From: Gambelia wislizenii
Taxonomy: Eukaryota; Chordata; Lepidosauria; Squamata; Crotaphytidae
DNA: 64,000 nt
Assembly: GCA_030847615.1 (NCBI GenBank)
Contig: JAUMIR010000002.1
Coordinates: forward strand, 202,785,809-202,849,808
Direction of reading: 5' to 3'
The position numbers and the translations under genes are program-made. Shown piece by piece: positions 10,560-20,619 of this stretch (position 1 is the first letter of the stretch; every line of letters starts with the position of its first letter). The notes below the pieces were generated by a model that saw only the letters and a list, made by a program, of their open reading frames with translations, ran no database searches and had not been told where the DNA came from.

Positions 10560-10713
10560 ATCCTATGTTTATGTTTCTGACTTTTTCCTGCTTAAATGTA
10601 GAACTTTACATGTATCCCTTTTAAAATCCATTTTCTTTTAGGCAAAGTTCTCCAATTTTTAAGATCATCTTGTACACCATTTCCATCCCCACCCTGAGAT
10701 ATTAGCTACCCTT
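10560..10713. mobile_element. CR1-like repeat, right part
   Basis: Continuation of the 9750-9852 repeat ('cctgcttaaatgtagaactttacatgtatcc', 'ccattttcttttaggc', 'tattagctaccc'). The two parts are separated by the RTE-like copy. Confidence 0.5.
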
Positions 10714-10714
10714 T

Positions 10715-10805
10715 CAGTACAATTTGTAAGCTGCTCTGGTAGCCTTGTGGCTGAAGAGCGGGGTATAACTAACTAACTAAAATAAATAAATAAATACAAA
10801 TAAAA
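10715..10805 (+). mobile_element. tRNA SINE, 3' end fragment
   Basis: Matches the last ~90 bp of the SINE at 2446-2726: 'acaatttgtaagctgctctgg', 'gaagagcggggtataa' then AACT/AAAT units. Confidence 0.75.
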
Positions 10806-11280
10806 ATATGTTGTCATCTCTTGGGTATGGTTTTAACCAGGAAGAGTACCAAAACGTCAGGCTCTGTGACTGGGCAAAAGGGAGTTTTTCAAAATATGAT
10901 GGCTCAGTGATGAAAGCAGAGGTGCTCTAGTTGGACAGAGTTGCCCTAGGAATCCCTCATATGGACCTTATGCCGGCTATTTCAATCTAGTTGCTCCCAA
11001 GAGCAAAGACCAAAAAGCAGCCACAAGTGAAGTCCTCTGAAACCAGGTCTCCCTCATGCTTTGGGTTGCCCTCCATCTTGATTTGTGTGAAAGCTCTTCA
11101 GTGTAATGTCTTCTCCTCCCACCTAAAGCCAGGAATGGCCCAGAGATGTAAAGTGCTTTAATTGTTTTCTCTGCGGCCCAGGAATGAATAATTGAGAGGC
11201 CTTTGAGGAGAATTAATTAAAGCTGTTATTGACAGTAAATGGCTTTTCCTGAGATGATGGAATAAATTACTGAGGGTGTG
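10806..11280. other. No recognised gene or repeat
   Basis: Apparently single-copy sequence with no long open frame. Confidence 0.45.
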
Positions 11281-11319
<39 letters not shown>

Positions 11320-11320
11320 G
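11281..11320. repeat. (CT)n microsatellite
   Basis: Roughly 40 bp of CT units with one T interruption, followed by GT and GA runs to about 11360. Confidence 0.9.
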
Positions 11321-11454
11321 GCTCCCTGTGTGTGCCTGTGTGTGTGAGAGAGAGAGGGAGGAACCTCTATGATGTAAACTGCTCAGGCCAATAAAGTACT
11401 ACCCTAAGAGGAGTAGTGGGGTAATGCAATCACAAATACACAGGAATGGGAATA

Positions 11455-11560
11455 GTGTAGGCTTCAGATGTTGAACAGCAACTCCCAGCGATCCTCACCA
11501 TTAGCTGTGCTAGCTAGGACCGCTGAGACTTGCAGTCCAACTCCAGTCATAAACCTCTGC
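11455..11560. mobile_element. Palindromic MITE fragment, family L
   Basis: 'cagatgttgaacagcaactcccag' on the left and 'gacttgcagtccaactcc' on the right are the mirrored arms of family L, diverged. Confidence 0.45.
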
Positions 11561-11975
11561 CTTACCAGGATGATAATTTCTCCTTTTGTGTAGATCCCAT
11601 ACTTGTATAGCAGGAGCAAACAAGCCAAACATTTAACTGCTCAGTTAGAAATGATATATTTAATGCAAAATTAGCTAAACAAATCAAAAGCAAAACTTTG
11701 GACTGGTGCAATTAAAAAGAACCATTTAGCTTGTTTTAAATAAATGAAGGAGTAGCTGTGTTAGTCATACAACAAAATCCAAAATATACATTGCAGTGAA
11801 AACTTTAGCAGGCCAGCCACAAAGTACAAAATGCCTTATGCTAGCTGTCTAAGCCCTTTGGATTCTTCATCAGACAAAACTGGTAAAAATTATGCAGAAG
11901 AAAAAAGTGATGGTCTCATTATTAACAAATACCTCAAGTAAATAGCTCGAGCAAGATGCACACCTACAACACTGA
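11561..11975. other. No recognised gene
   Basis: A 'aaggagtagctgtgttagtca...' to 'gattcttcatcagac' stretch (11745-11880) looks like a diffuse interspersed repeat but I cannot name it. Confidence 0.35.
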
Positions 11976-12537
11976 GGACTTTATTAGACCAGGCAAATAT
12001 TGCGTCATAACAACGCCTAATGAATGCGAAAGGGTGCGCCTATCAGATGATGTCGTCCTTTCATGATCATGTAATGTAAATGAGCCGTTCTATTTTATTG
12101 ATGGGCGAGCCATCAACAACTCTCCTGTGGCACTTTTTTGCCGGCATTTGAAACTTCGTGTCATTGTGCTCATGTGAATACAGCGTCAATGACAGAATAC
12201 TTATGGGTGAGATCATGACAGCCAGGTAGGAAATGCTCTTTTTATGAACCTCCCTGGTTTACTTGTAATTTTTAAAGTGTGTTTCTGTGTTTGTGTTAAT
12301 GTTAAGCCTTGATTTTGCTTTATTTTTTGAATTTGTTGTGCTCGCATCTTCTTGCAAGAATCAGGAAGATCTCAAACCAGGAAGAAAACGGAGCTCCATT
12401 TGTGCTCCGTTTATGCTGGGGTTGCCTCTTTAACACTGCTCAAGGTAGGTCTGGTAAAGGGGGTTATTTTGCTGGCATAAAATGCTTCAAAATATGCTGG
12501 CGAAAGAATGTTTCTTGAGGGTGGTTTGATAAAGTCC
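11976..12537 (+). mobile_element. Harbinger-like MITE, family E
   Basis: 562 bp with ends GGACTTTATTAGAC / GTTTGATAAAGTCC and TGA on both sides, a 3-bp target duplication. Inside are conserved blocks: 'aatgcgaaagggtgcgc', an internal stem-loop 'ttgatgg...ccatcaa' near 12100, 'gtgagatcatgacagccagg' and 'cctccctggtttacttg'. No transposase is encoded. The 3-bp duplication fits PIF/Harbinger; this is inference. Confidence 0.8.
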
Positions 12538-12802
12538 TGAAACAATCACTTTTCTTCCCCTGCATGATTTTAATTATCTTTGTCTGATAAAGAAGCCATT
12601 GGGCTTAGAAATCCTATGTAATATTGCTTTGTTTCTTTTGGTTGGCTATGTTGTATATGTCAACTTGTTTCTGCTCCTGAATTCTACATAACTGAGAAAA
12701 AGGAATATATCCCAGGGTGTTCACCCCTCTGGGGGAAAAGAAAATATGAAGTCTGAATCTGTTAGGAAACTGCCTCTTCAGCAGAGTTTAACAGAAGTTT
12801 GT
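12538..12802. other. No recognised gene or repeat
   Basis: Short unassigned interval between a MITE and a Bov-B end. Confidence 0.4.
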
Positions 12803-13040
12803 TGTTAGCTGCATTCAAGTTGACTTTGACTCACGACAACCCCATGAATGAGATCCCTCCAAGACTCCCAGTCCTCAACTGCTCTGCTCAGGTCCTGCAG
12901 GCTCAGGGCTGTGGCCTCCTTGATTGAGTCTATCCATCTGGGATGTGGCCTTCCTCTCTTTCTACTGCCCTCCACCTTTTCTAGCATTATTGTCTTTTTC
13001 AGTGAGTCATGCCTTCTCATGGGGTTTTGTTGCACTATCC
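12803..13040 (-). mobile_element. Bov-B LINE, C-terminal end of reverse transcriptase
   Basis: A 76-residue frame on the minus strand (13035 to 12805) carries RGRPHPRW (residues 27-34) and DWESWRDLIHGV (55-66), typical of the extreme C-terminus of Bov-B reverse transcriptase. It is only the tail of a 5'-truncated copy. Other Bov-B pieces lie at 16230-16412 and 40655-41400. Confidence 0.8.
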
Positions 13041-13640
13041 ATTAGTCATGATTATGTGTGATTGCATTAATTAGTTCTTCCTGATCGCACGATGCCACCT
13101 CCCTTTTGTTGCTGGTTCGGCTGTGGGGTGTCTTTGTAACGTTCCTTTTCATTCACAGCAAATCCCTGTGAATGAAATCAGTGGTGCTGTGAAACCATCA
13201 TACTTTCTTGTGCAGTAATATCATTGTGCCATCAGAGAAGAACACGTGACAGAGCGGGCTGTCCTCCAGTTTTCACCTGTGTTTACCTACACTTCTTTGT
13301 CCCATTTGACTTCTGGTTCATCAGAAGAGCTCAGCCTCGGCTGTTGCAGGGCGGACTTCAATGTATATTTATATTTAAAACAAACATGGTAGTATTTATA
13401 TTTATATTTATATTTAAAACAAACATTTATGTAGTATAAATCTCTGCATATGGAATTATGAATTGTTTGTACAATATAACCATTGTGCTGAATGGTAATG
13501 TGATGCAACTGAATGCACAATTGAGTAGTTATCCTCATGTGCAGTGGCACCCCATGTACAACTCTACTTCCACAATGTTGACCTTTCTTCATGAGACACA
13601 AATGTTCTGCTGCTTCTGCAGGGGAACCTACATATGTGTA
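13041..13640. other. Unassigned, with AT-rich simple repeat
   Basis: Positions 13365-13435 repeat a 'tatttatatttatattt' and 'aaaacaaacat' pattern (imperfect tandem). Nothing else is recognisable. Confidence 0.5.
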
Positions 13641-14100
13641 AGACCATACCAGGTGAAAGGTCTGGAAACCATGCCTTATGAGGAGAGACTTAGGGTGCTG
13701 GGTATGTTTAGCCTAGAAAAAAGACGGTTAAGAGGCAATATGATAGCCGTGTTTAAGTATTTGAAGGGTGTCACGCTGAGGATGGAGCAGGCTTGTTTTC
13801 TGCTGCTCCAGAGACTGGAACACGGAGCAATGGATGCAAGCTCCAGGAACAGAGATTCCACCTCAACATTAGGAGGAACTTTCTGACAGTAAGAGTTCAG
13901 CAGTGGAACACACTCTCTCAGAGTGTGGTGGGGTTGCCTTCCTTGGAGGTCTTTAAACAGAGGCTGGATTGCCATCTGTCGGGGATGCATTGATCAAGAT
14001 TTCCTGCGTGGCAGGGGGTTGGACTGGATGGCCCTCGTGGTCTCTTCCAACTCCACTGGGCTCAAGGAGGCTTACTTGAGCCCAGTTCTATGATTCTATG
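13641..14100 (+). mobile_element. CR1 LINE, 3' end with hairpin insert
   Basis: Classic CR1 3' segment: 'ggtctggaaaccatgccttatgagga', 'cacctcaacattaggaggaactttctgacagt', 'ggttggactggatggccc', ending in the 8-bp ATTCTATG units. Between the usual 'cttccaactc' and 'tctatgattctatg' lies an extra 30-nt perfect hairpin (14056-14085). The minus-strand frame over this region is not a CR1 protein. Confidence 0.9.
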
Positions 14101-14214
14101 GGGGAGAGGTTTGTGTTGTGTATGGGTTTTTCTCAGGGGCGGAAAGGTTGTGATTTGGCATGTGGGGAGGGGGGGCAGCAGTGAGTCTGCCTGGCACCAT
14201 TGCAGGGATGAGTA

Positions 14215-14499
14215 CAGTAATTCCTTCACATTCGTAGGGGTTAGGGTTGCCAGACCCCCACAAATGTGAAAAAGCCACGAATAACAATCGTCCTCCCTGG
14301 GCTTTCGCTCTCCCTGCAAAGAGAGCAGAGGGCCAGCAGAAGGGCGATTTAAGAGGCTTTTCCTCACACTTCGTGCTTGTCTGTGTCGTCTCTCCATTTA
14401 GAAAGGGAAGGGAAGACACAGACAAGCACGCAGGATGAGACAAACCTGCGAATACTCAAAACTGTGAATGTCACATCCGTGAATGTTAAGGGACAATTG
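14215..14499. mobile_element. Tigger-like MITE, family D
   Basis: Ends resemble CAGTNNTYCCTTCACATTCG and 'gtgaatgttaagggacaattg', flanked by TA (14213-14214 and 14500-14501). Internal arms 'cttgtctgtgtcgtctc' and 'agacacagacaagcac' form a further inverted repeat around 14380-14430. Confidence 0.7.
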
Positions 14500-14734
14500 T
14501 ATTTTTTATGTAATGCTCATAGCCTGTAGAGCTGATGAGGGAAGGAATCTATATCTGGAGCTCTTCGCAGCCAGAAGTGGGAGAGAAAAGCTTTGGTTTT
14601 TTGGGGGGAGAATTTCTCAAAACCTTTCTTCCTTCTGCTATGTTTTAAATTGAGGTTTGTTTGTTTTTTACAAAAATAAATAAATCAGGAGGTGGAAGAC
14701 TTCTGGCCCCTCTCTTTATCTCCTTTACCATGGG
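14500..14734. other. No recognised gene or repeat
   Basis: Unassigned. Confidence 0.4.
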
Positions 14735-14812
14735 GTTTTACTCAAAAGTAAGCCTCCTTGAGCCCAGTGGAGTTTACTCTCATGTAAGCACGGCTAGGTG
14801 CACTTCAGTGCT
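14735..14812. repeat. Old interspersed repeat, family N
   Basis: 'actcaaaagtaagcctcc...cagtggagtttactctcatgtaagc' matches the type of repeat at 32414-32500. Bases 14746-14770 are the exact reverse complement of 14053-14077 in the CR1 tail. Confidence 0.5.
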
Positions 14813-15424
14813 TTTCCCACAGGTTGGGTTAAGCTGGTTTTTGTCCTCTTGAAACTAAAAAGAAAAAAATCATAAGTGTTTGTCAATCAATGAATCACTC
14901 CCCTCCTGCCTCAACATTTTGTCTGAGGGTTTGCACTTCGGGAGTAAGTACCTACTGAGTTTGGTAGAGGCTTATTCCTGAGGAAGGGAGAGAAACTCCT
15001 TGCTTTTCTGCTGTGGGGGGGAAGACCCTGATCTGCTTCGGAAATGGAGAATCTGCAGCCTGCTCGGTGCAAAGTGGAGAGTGATTTTACAGAAACATTC
15101 GAAGTTGCATTCTTGCAATACCGCGCGGTTGCGTGGCATAATGTTTCTTAATTAAAAGGAGAGCATGCACTGTTGAAGAGCAGGAAATGACACATGGGAG
15201 AGGGAGGAGGGGAAAGCTCTGCGGAGGAGGAAACTAATTGGAGAGGGAGGAGGAGCATAGGTGGCCAATGCAGTGTGGAGGAAGTGGAATGAAGTATTTT
15301 CATACAATTGTAGGAACGGAATTTTGAGCATCATGTGATAGACTGTGCTTCCATCAAGCAATATATCTGTTACCTTCTAAAGTGAGACAATCACTTCTAA
15401 CAACCCTAGTGTGGAAAACCTCTT
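14813..15424. other. No recognised gene or repeat
   Basis: Unassigned sequence. No convincing protein-like frame. Confidence 0.4.
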
Positions 15425-15441
15425 AGGAGATTTTCACACTA

Positions 15442-16017
15442 CAGTTGCCCCTCCACATTAACGAACTGAGCATTCGTGGTTTTGAATATTCGCGGTATTT
15501 TGGGAGGGCCCCTGCCCTCCCAAAAGCAGCAACACAGGGCCTCTGGAGGCTCTGTTAAGGCCTTGGGCGGGAGGGAGGAGGGCCGGGGAGGCCTTCACGG
15601 AGCCCCGGAGACGCTCCGGAGGCCCCATGAAGGCCTGGGGAGGGGGTGGGGAGGGTTGGGGAGGCCTTCAAGGGACCTCCGGAGATGCTCGGGAGGCCCC
15701 ATGAAGGCCTGGGGAGGGAGTGGGGAGGGCCGAGGAGGCGATCATGGGGCCTCTGGAGACGCTCCGGAGGTCCCATGAAGGCCTGGGGAGGGGGTGGGGA
15801 GGGCCGGGGAGGCCTTCACGGGACCTCCGGAGATGCTCCGGAGGCCCCATGAAGGCCTTGGGAGGGAGAGGGGAGGTGGGGGAAAGTGACTATAGGGCCT
15901 CCGGAGGCCCCGTGGTCACTTCGGCGGGGGAAGGGGAAGGCAGTTGATATTCACGGATTTTTCGCATTCGCGGGGGTCTGGGGAAACCTAACCCCCACGA
16001 ATGTGAAGGGATGACTG
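15442..16017. mobile_element. Tigger-like MITE, family D, with internal tandem array
   Basis: Ends 'cagttgcccctccacatt' and 'gaatgtgaagggatgactg', with TA on both sides (15440-15441, 16018-16019). Subterminal motifs 'attcgcgg' and 'cgcattcgcggggg' mirror each other. The GC-rich centre is a tandem array of 74-bp units, which also creates long open frames on both strands that I do not regard as genes. Confidence 0.85.
15566..15861 (+). repeat. 74-bp minisatellite, four units
   Basis: Units at 15566-15639, 15640-15713, 15714-15787 and 15788-15861, each ending in 'ccatgaaggcct(g/t)gg'. Units 1 and 3 share 'gagacgctccgg' while units 2 and 4 share 'ggacctccggagatgctc', so the array has a 148-bp dimeric order. 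Since 74 is not a multiple of three, reading frame rotates from unit to unit. Confidence 0.85.
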
Positions 16018-16229
16018 TACACTGTTATAGTGTTACTATTCCACTTTAACTGTTGTGGCTTCCTCCTGTGGAACTCTGGGGTTTGTAGTTTAGTGAGGCC
16101 TAAGAGCTCCCTGGCTGAGAGTTGTAAATGCCCCTCCCTAAACTGCAAATCCCAGGATTCCACAGGAGGCAGCCAGAGCAAATAAAGTGGAATAGTAACA
16201 CTATAACAATGTGGTGTGAAAATCTCCTT

Positions 16230-16412
16230 AGTCATCTTGGCTTCTAGTGAAAGCTCTGGCTTGATCTGTTCTAGGACCGATTTGTTTGTCTATTTGGCCA
16301 TCCAGGGTCTCTGTAGCACCTTTCTCCAGCACCACACCTCAAATGAGTTTTCTTTCTATCAACTTTCCTCATTGTCCAGCTTTCACACCGGTAAATGGAA
16401 ATGCCTCAGTCT
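16230..16412 (-). mobile_element. Bov-B LINE fragment
   Basis: Matches the 40.9-41.0 kb Bov-B piece: 'tctagtgaaagctctggcttgatctg', 'tttgtctatttgg', 'tctccagcaccacacctcaaatgagtt' and 'cattgtccagctttcacacc'. Frames are broken. Confidence 0.7.
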
Positions 16413-16537
16413 TCAGATCTCTCTGGCTGAGACTGAAGTAAATACGTACAAACAGGCAGCATCAGGTTACAAACTAAAGAACTTTACTAATTGCTTTTAG
16501 AATGCACTTGCAATTGGAGTACCTACATCCTAACTAA

Positions 16538-16942
16538 GGACTTGACCACACTAGGGGCAAAAGTCTGAATGAACTCTTGCCGCAGCCGCCCTGCTGCTTG
16601 TCATTTCACTGGGACATTGGGTAGGTTGTCTATACACGTCCCCACATCTGCAGGTTGCTTGGGTCCACTGCTGCTGCCTTTCTCTACCAGCTCCCTGGTA
16701 AAACACCTTTTTCAACAAGCTCTAATTCTCAGTCAGCTCCTTGGATTGCAGGGTGGGGGTGCGGGGGGAGGTTGGACAGATGGCTGCCTGGCAGGTGCTG
16801 CCCTTTCCCTGGATGTCTGAGCCAGTTCCCAGCCCTGAATGGTGATGGAAAGGTTTTTTCCCCTCCTTGGTGCCACCACTGCTGGCATGTGGCCTTATCA
16901 TGCCAGATTCAGGGGGAGGGGTTACATTGTGTAGACAAGCCC
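16538..16942. mobile_element. MITE, family F
   Basis: Ends 'ggacttgaccacac' and 'gtgtagacaagccc', with TAA on both sides. The family consensus end is GGGCTTGTCTACAC. Only the termini are shared with other members; the interior differs. Confidence 0.55.
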
Positions 16943-17463
16943 TAAGTAATGAACGATTAGGTGAAATGAAGAGCTCTGGTGAGCTTTAATGTTTAGCTCA
17001 CCATCTGGAAGCTGAGAATAAAGGAAGGAAAGAGGAAAAAAGGAAGCTGATAGAGAAGGTATTTAAAATATATATATATGACCACCGACTCTGGAAATTT
17101 CTGGGGTCACATGGCCTGGTTGCTTGTATACATTTATGGCCATGCATTCCAACAGATAGAAGAGCAAATGGGGAAACCAGTGCTAAAGAACTCAGAATAG
17201 GTAAGGAATGCAGGGGCCCTATACTATCTAAAATCCCCAGTTGCTCTAAAAGCAATGAGTGTGTGTGAGAGAGAATGTTTGATTTTCCAACAATGATGAA
17301 ACAGCAGCAATTACTGCCTGAAGGCAGTGGGTTTTAACAGCATTCAAGCACTACAAAACCTTCAGTAGTACTGGTGTGAACCATTCTGCTATAAAGCAGT
17401 TTAAGGCAAAATAAAAATGTGGTAAGATGCAACATACCACCACCAGTTTTCCTGAATACAAAA
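16943..17463. other. No recognised gene
   Basis: Includes a short AT run at about 17067-17080. Nothing else assignable. Confidence 0.4.
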
Positions 17464-18039
17464 GGACTTTATCAGACATACTAAATACGGCGTCATAACG
17501 ACACCACATAAATGCGAAAGGGCGTGCATATCAGATGACTTTGCCCTTTCGTGTTTATGTCTTATCCTTAAGCTGATCTATTTTATTGATGGCCCAAGCT
17601 GTCAATAGATTGGCTGTGCTGCGTTTTTTGTTTTTGTTTTTGCTGGCATAGCCAGCATGTGTAACCTCACATCTTTTCCCCCACGTACTTACCTTGTGAA
17701 TGGATGGACCGGCCAGAACACTTCCAGGTGAGATCACGACATCCAGGTAGATGATGAACTTTTTTCAACCTTCCCTGGTTTACTTGAAAGTTTTTAAGTG
17801 TGTTTTTGTGCTTTGTGTAACTTTGTGTGTTTTATGTTTGAATTTCCTGCGCGATGAAGCCTCACAGGATTTCAAATGAGAAAGTGAACAGGGCTTCGTT
17901 CACATCCTCCTTCATTGTCGGAGAAGCCTTTGCCTGGAAAGAAGGTAAGTATGGTGGGGGGACATTCTTTTGCTGGCATAAAAATGGATTTTTTAATGCT
18001 AGCAAATTAACATTTTAAGGGGCTTGTCTGATTAAGTCC
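17464..18039 (+). mobile_element. Harbinger-like MITE, family E
   Basis: Ends GGACTTTATCAGAC / GTCTGATTAAGTCC. Interior matches the 11976 copy: 'aatgcgaaagggcgtgc', stem-loop segment 'attgatggcccaagctgtcaat' around 17585-17606, 'caggtgagatcacgacatccagg' and 'ccctggtttacttg'. No coding capacity. Confidence 0.8.
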
Positions 18040-19255
18040 TAACAGTTTGTTGATTTACTAATGTTTTCAGATGTTTGTGTTTCTGTTTTGCCACTTTGAC
18101 TTTGCAGCTTTTTCCTGCTATAGGTTGCATTCGATATTTCCCCATCAGGGGCTGCCTGAGGCATTTGTTCCACATTGGAGTATAGTCTGCAGGCCTTCTG
18201 CAGTTCCCACTTTTGAAACCCCTGTAGCCCCCCCCCCCATTTTTAGCTTAGTTTTGCCTGGAAATAGCTCGAAATGCACAAGAACCACCCACAAATGTGG
18301 TAGTTTAATTTACCCATTGCCCTGAAAACAAAAATAGTAGCCAAAATCAGCTGAAAATGGTAACCAGAAGTGACATTGTGCACCTGGGTGCATGGGTGTG
18401 GCCTGCAGGAATTGCATGAGCGAACACTGGCCCCTGCCCCTCACTTGGTTGCCTACCCTGGTCTACATGATCTTCATAGTCTTTCCAGTTCTGTTTGATA
18501 TGTTGGTGTAAGGCACAGCATTGATGAATTTATAGATGACATGATGTGTTTAAGTTCAAATTCAGTTACTCCAGTCAGTGTAGAACAAATAAATGTCATG
18601 CATCATTTCTATTAAGAGTTTCCTAAACCTCTGACAGGTCGAGAAACATGCATACTATGCTAAAATTGGAGGCCATTTCACTCTTACATACTCTTGAAGT
18701 AAAATTTGTGTTCTGCATCAGTCACTGTTCTGGACATGCCTTCTGCCTGGCAAGAGGCAAGACCATGGGAATACTCGTACAGAGACACAATGGGTAACCT
18801 TCTGTGTGGGGAAAAATTCTTCTCCATCTCTCTGTCAAGAATAACTGGAAGCACCAGTCATATCCAATGCATAGAAGAGAGAGGTAGAATTACTTGCTCC
18901 CAAAGGAGGATGATTGGAAGAAGGTGGAGGCAGGGAGATTCATCCGGATATTCAGTAAGCAGCCTACTCTTCTCCTTTATTTTGGGCTCGCAGGAGCCTT
19001 TATTTAGTTAATTAAATGCATTTCTCACGGCACAAGCTGTTGTCTTGCTGTAGGCTCTTGGGCCTTTGTATTCCGTTTGGAAGTTACCACTGTAGCTCCT
19101 GCACAGCAGCAGAGAAGAAAAGCAGATCAGTGTATTCAGTGGAAATTCTAGGATAACTGAAAAAGACAAAATGGGTCTTTTCAGGACTGGCTTTTTAACA
19201 ACACAGAGGCCAGAAACAAATATGAGTTTTTCAAAGGGTTATACCTGTATATAAC
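18040..19255. other. Mostly unassigned; possible old repeat at 18190-18440
   Basis: The 18190-18440 part shares 'tagccaaaa', 'tgaaaatggt' and 'gtgaca' blocks, in reverse, with 57965-58200, suggesting an old unnamed repeat. The remainder shows no gene. Confidence 0.35.
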
Positions 19256-19820
19256 TCGACTCCTCGAGCGCTTTCATCAGCACTGTCTACGCACAATCCT
19301 AAATAGACACTGGACTGACTATGTGACGAATGTTGCTGTCCTTGAGCAAGCAGGGATCACCAGTATTGAGGCCATGATATTGAGAACGCAGCTGCGCTGG
19401 GCAGGGCATGTGTCTAGGATGGAGGACCATCGCCTCCCAAAAATACTACTCTACAGTGAACTCGCCACGGGTCAGCGTAAGAGGGGCACTCCAAAAAAGC
19501 GATACAAAGACTCCCTAAAACAACATCTCAGGCTCGGCCAAATTGATCACCAACAGTGGTCCGCCCTGGCCTCACATCGGGAGGCATGGAGACGCACTAT
19601 CCACAATGCTGCAGCCTTATCTGAGAACTCACGCCGAACAAGTCTTGAAGAGAAACGACAACGCAGAAAGAATCACAACCCAAAAACATCACCCAAGGAG
19701 ACCTTCTGCTGTGCTTTTTGCAACCGGACTTGTTTATCTCGGATTGGCCTTTTTAGTCATCAGCGCAATTGCAGAAAGCACGGGATGAGTCCTTCCTGAA
19801 TCTTGGTTTGCGAAGAAAAG

Positions 19821-19851
<31 letters not shown>
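19256..19851 (+). mobile_element. RTE-like LINE, 3' end with open C-terminal frame
   Basis: A 158-residue frame from 19323 to 19799 is the C-terminal end of a non-LTR reverse transcriptase ORF. LRWAGHVSRM is at residues 24-33 and a C2HC finger C130-x2-C133-x12-H146-x3-C150 follows near the end. The true frame starts upstream of the first Met; the copy is 5'-truncated near 19256. The 3' end is 'gcgaagaaaagcc' plus (GA)n to 19851. No stop interrupts the frame. Clade assignment to RTE-like elements is from motif recognition. Confidence 0.85.
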
Positions 19852-19856
<5 letters not shown>

Positions 19857-20619
19857 ATATACACCCTAATTAATGTCAATTGGCTGAATAGTTAAGGGAT
19901 ACAAGCTCTTTTTAGGCTGATCTTATGAGCTGATGGGAATTATTTTCTGAGGGTAGGGATTCTCTCATAATCTCTTATAAAATATCGCTCTGTCTATCTA
20001 TCTGTCTGTCTGTCTATCTATCTATCTATAATTTTTTATATATTATATATTATAATCTTTATATATTATACATGTTATATATTTTAATATTTATATAGTG
20101 TAGTTTCTCTTATAATCAGGCGGTATGGGCAGCAACTGTCTTGTAAAATCTAAAACCTTGGCTGGAGAGCGGGGTGGAATCTAACCACCCTCGCAGTTCA
20201 TGAGTGACATTCATGCTCATTTCTTCTTTCACATTTCCAGAAAAAAGGATTTTCTCATTTCTCTTTTCTTTAACTTTGCCAAGAATTTTCCAGTGTAGCA
20301 CAACAATCAGGATACCTCATGGAGTCTGGGCCTTGATGGATGTTATTACCATTGTTCTCTGGTTTCATTTGACTAATGAGGACCACTGTGCTGGGAAACA
20401 GAGAGTTTTTCAAGGGGAATTATTACAGCACAGCCATGTGTTCCTGCCTCTTCACCCCTACCCTAGGACCTTGCTTTCAGCTTGCTTAGTAACAAAGATT
20501 TTGAGCTTTTCTGTGCTAGAATTATACTACAATATTCATACCAGGCAACCATTTGTTCAACTGGGCATCATATTGCTGAAGAATCTCTCTCTCACACACA
20601 CTACTCCGTATCCTCTCAA
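19852..20619. other. No gene; simple repeats at 19988-20100
   Basis: Contains a CTAT/CTGT tetranucleotide run (19990-20028) and then an AT-rich tract of TATAT units to about 20100. The 192-residue frame across 20204-20782 has no recognisable features and runs into the next MITE. Confidence 0.5.

Larger units (their letters stand above)
15425..16229. mobile_element. Palindromic MITE, family M, split by a nested MITE
   Basis: Outer ends are 'aggagattttcacacta' (15425) and 'gtggtgtgaaaatctcct' (to 16229). The body after the insert has 'gggtttgtagttta' mirrored by 'aactgcaaatccca'. The family D element at 15442-16017 interrupts it near its left end at a TA. Confidence 0.8.

Noticed and set aside
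11561..11975. Named transposon at 11745-11880
   Set aside because: The 'aaggagtagctgtgttagtc' type string is familiar as interspersed sequence but I could not define ends or a second copy in the window.
13676..13990. 104-residue minus-strand frame
   Set aside because: It is antisense to the CR1 3' end, a region that is repeated genome-wide in sauropsids.
15476..15947. Overlapping open frames of 60-100 residues on both strands
   Set aside because: They lie on a 74-bp tandem array. The unit is not a multiple of three and GC-rich repeats have few stops, so open frames on both strands are expected by chance.
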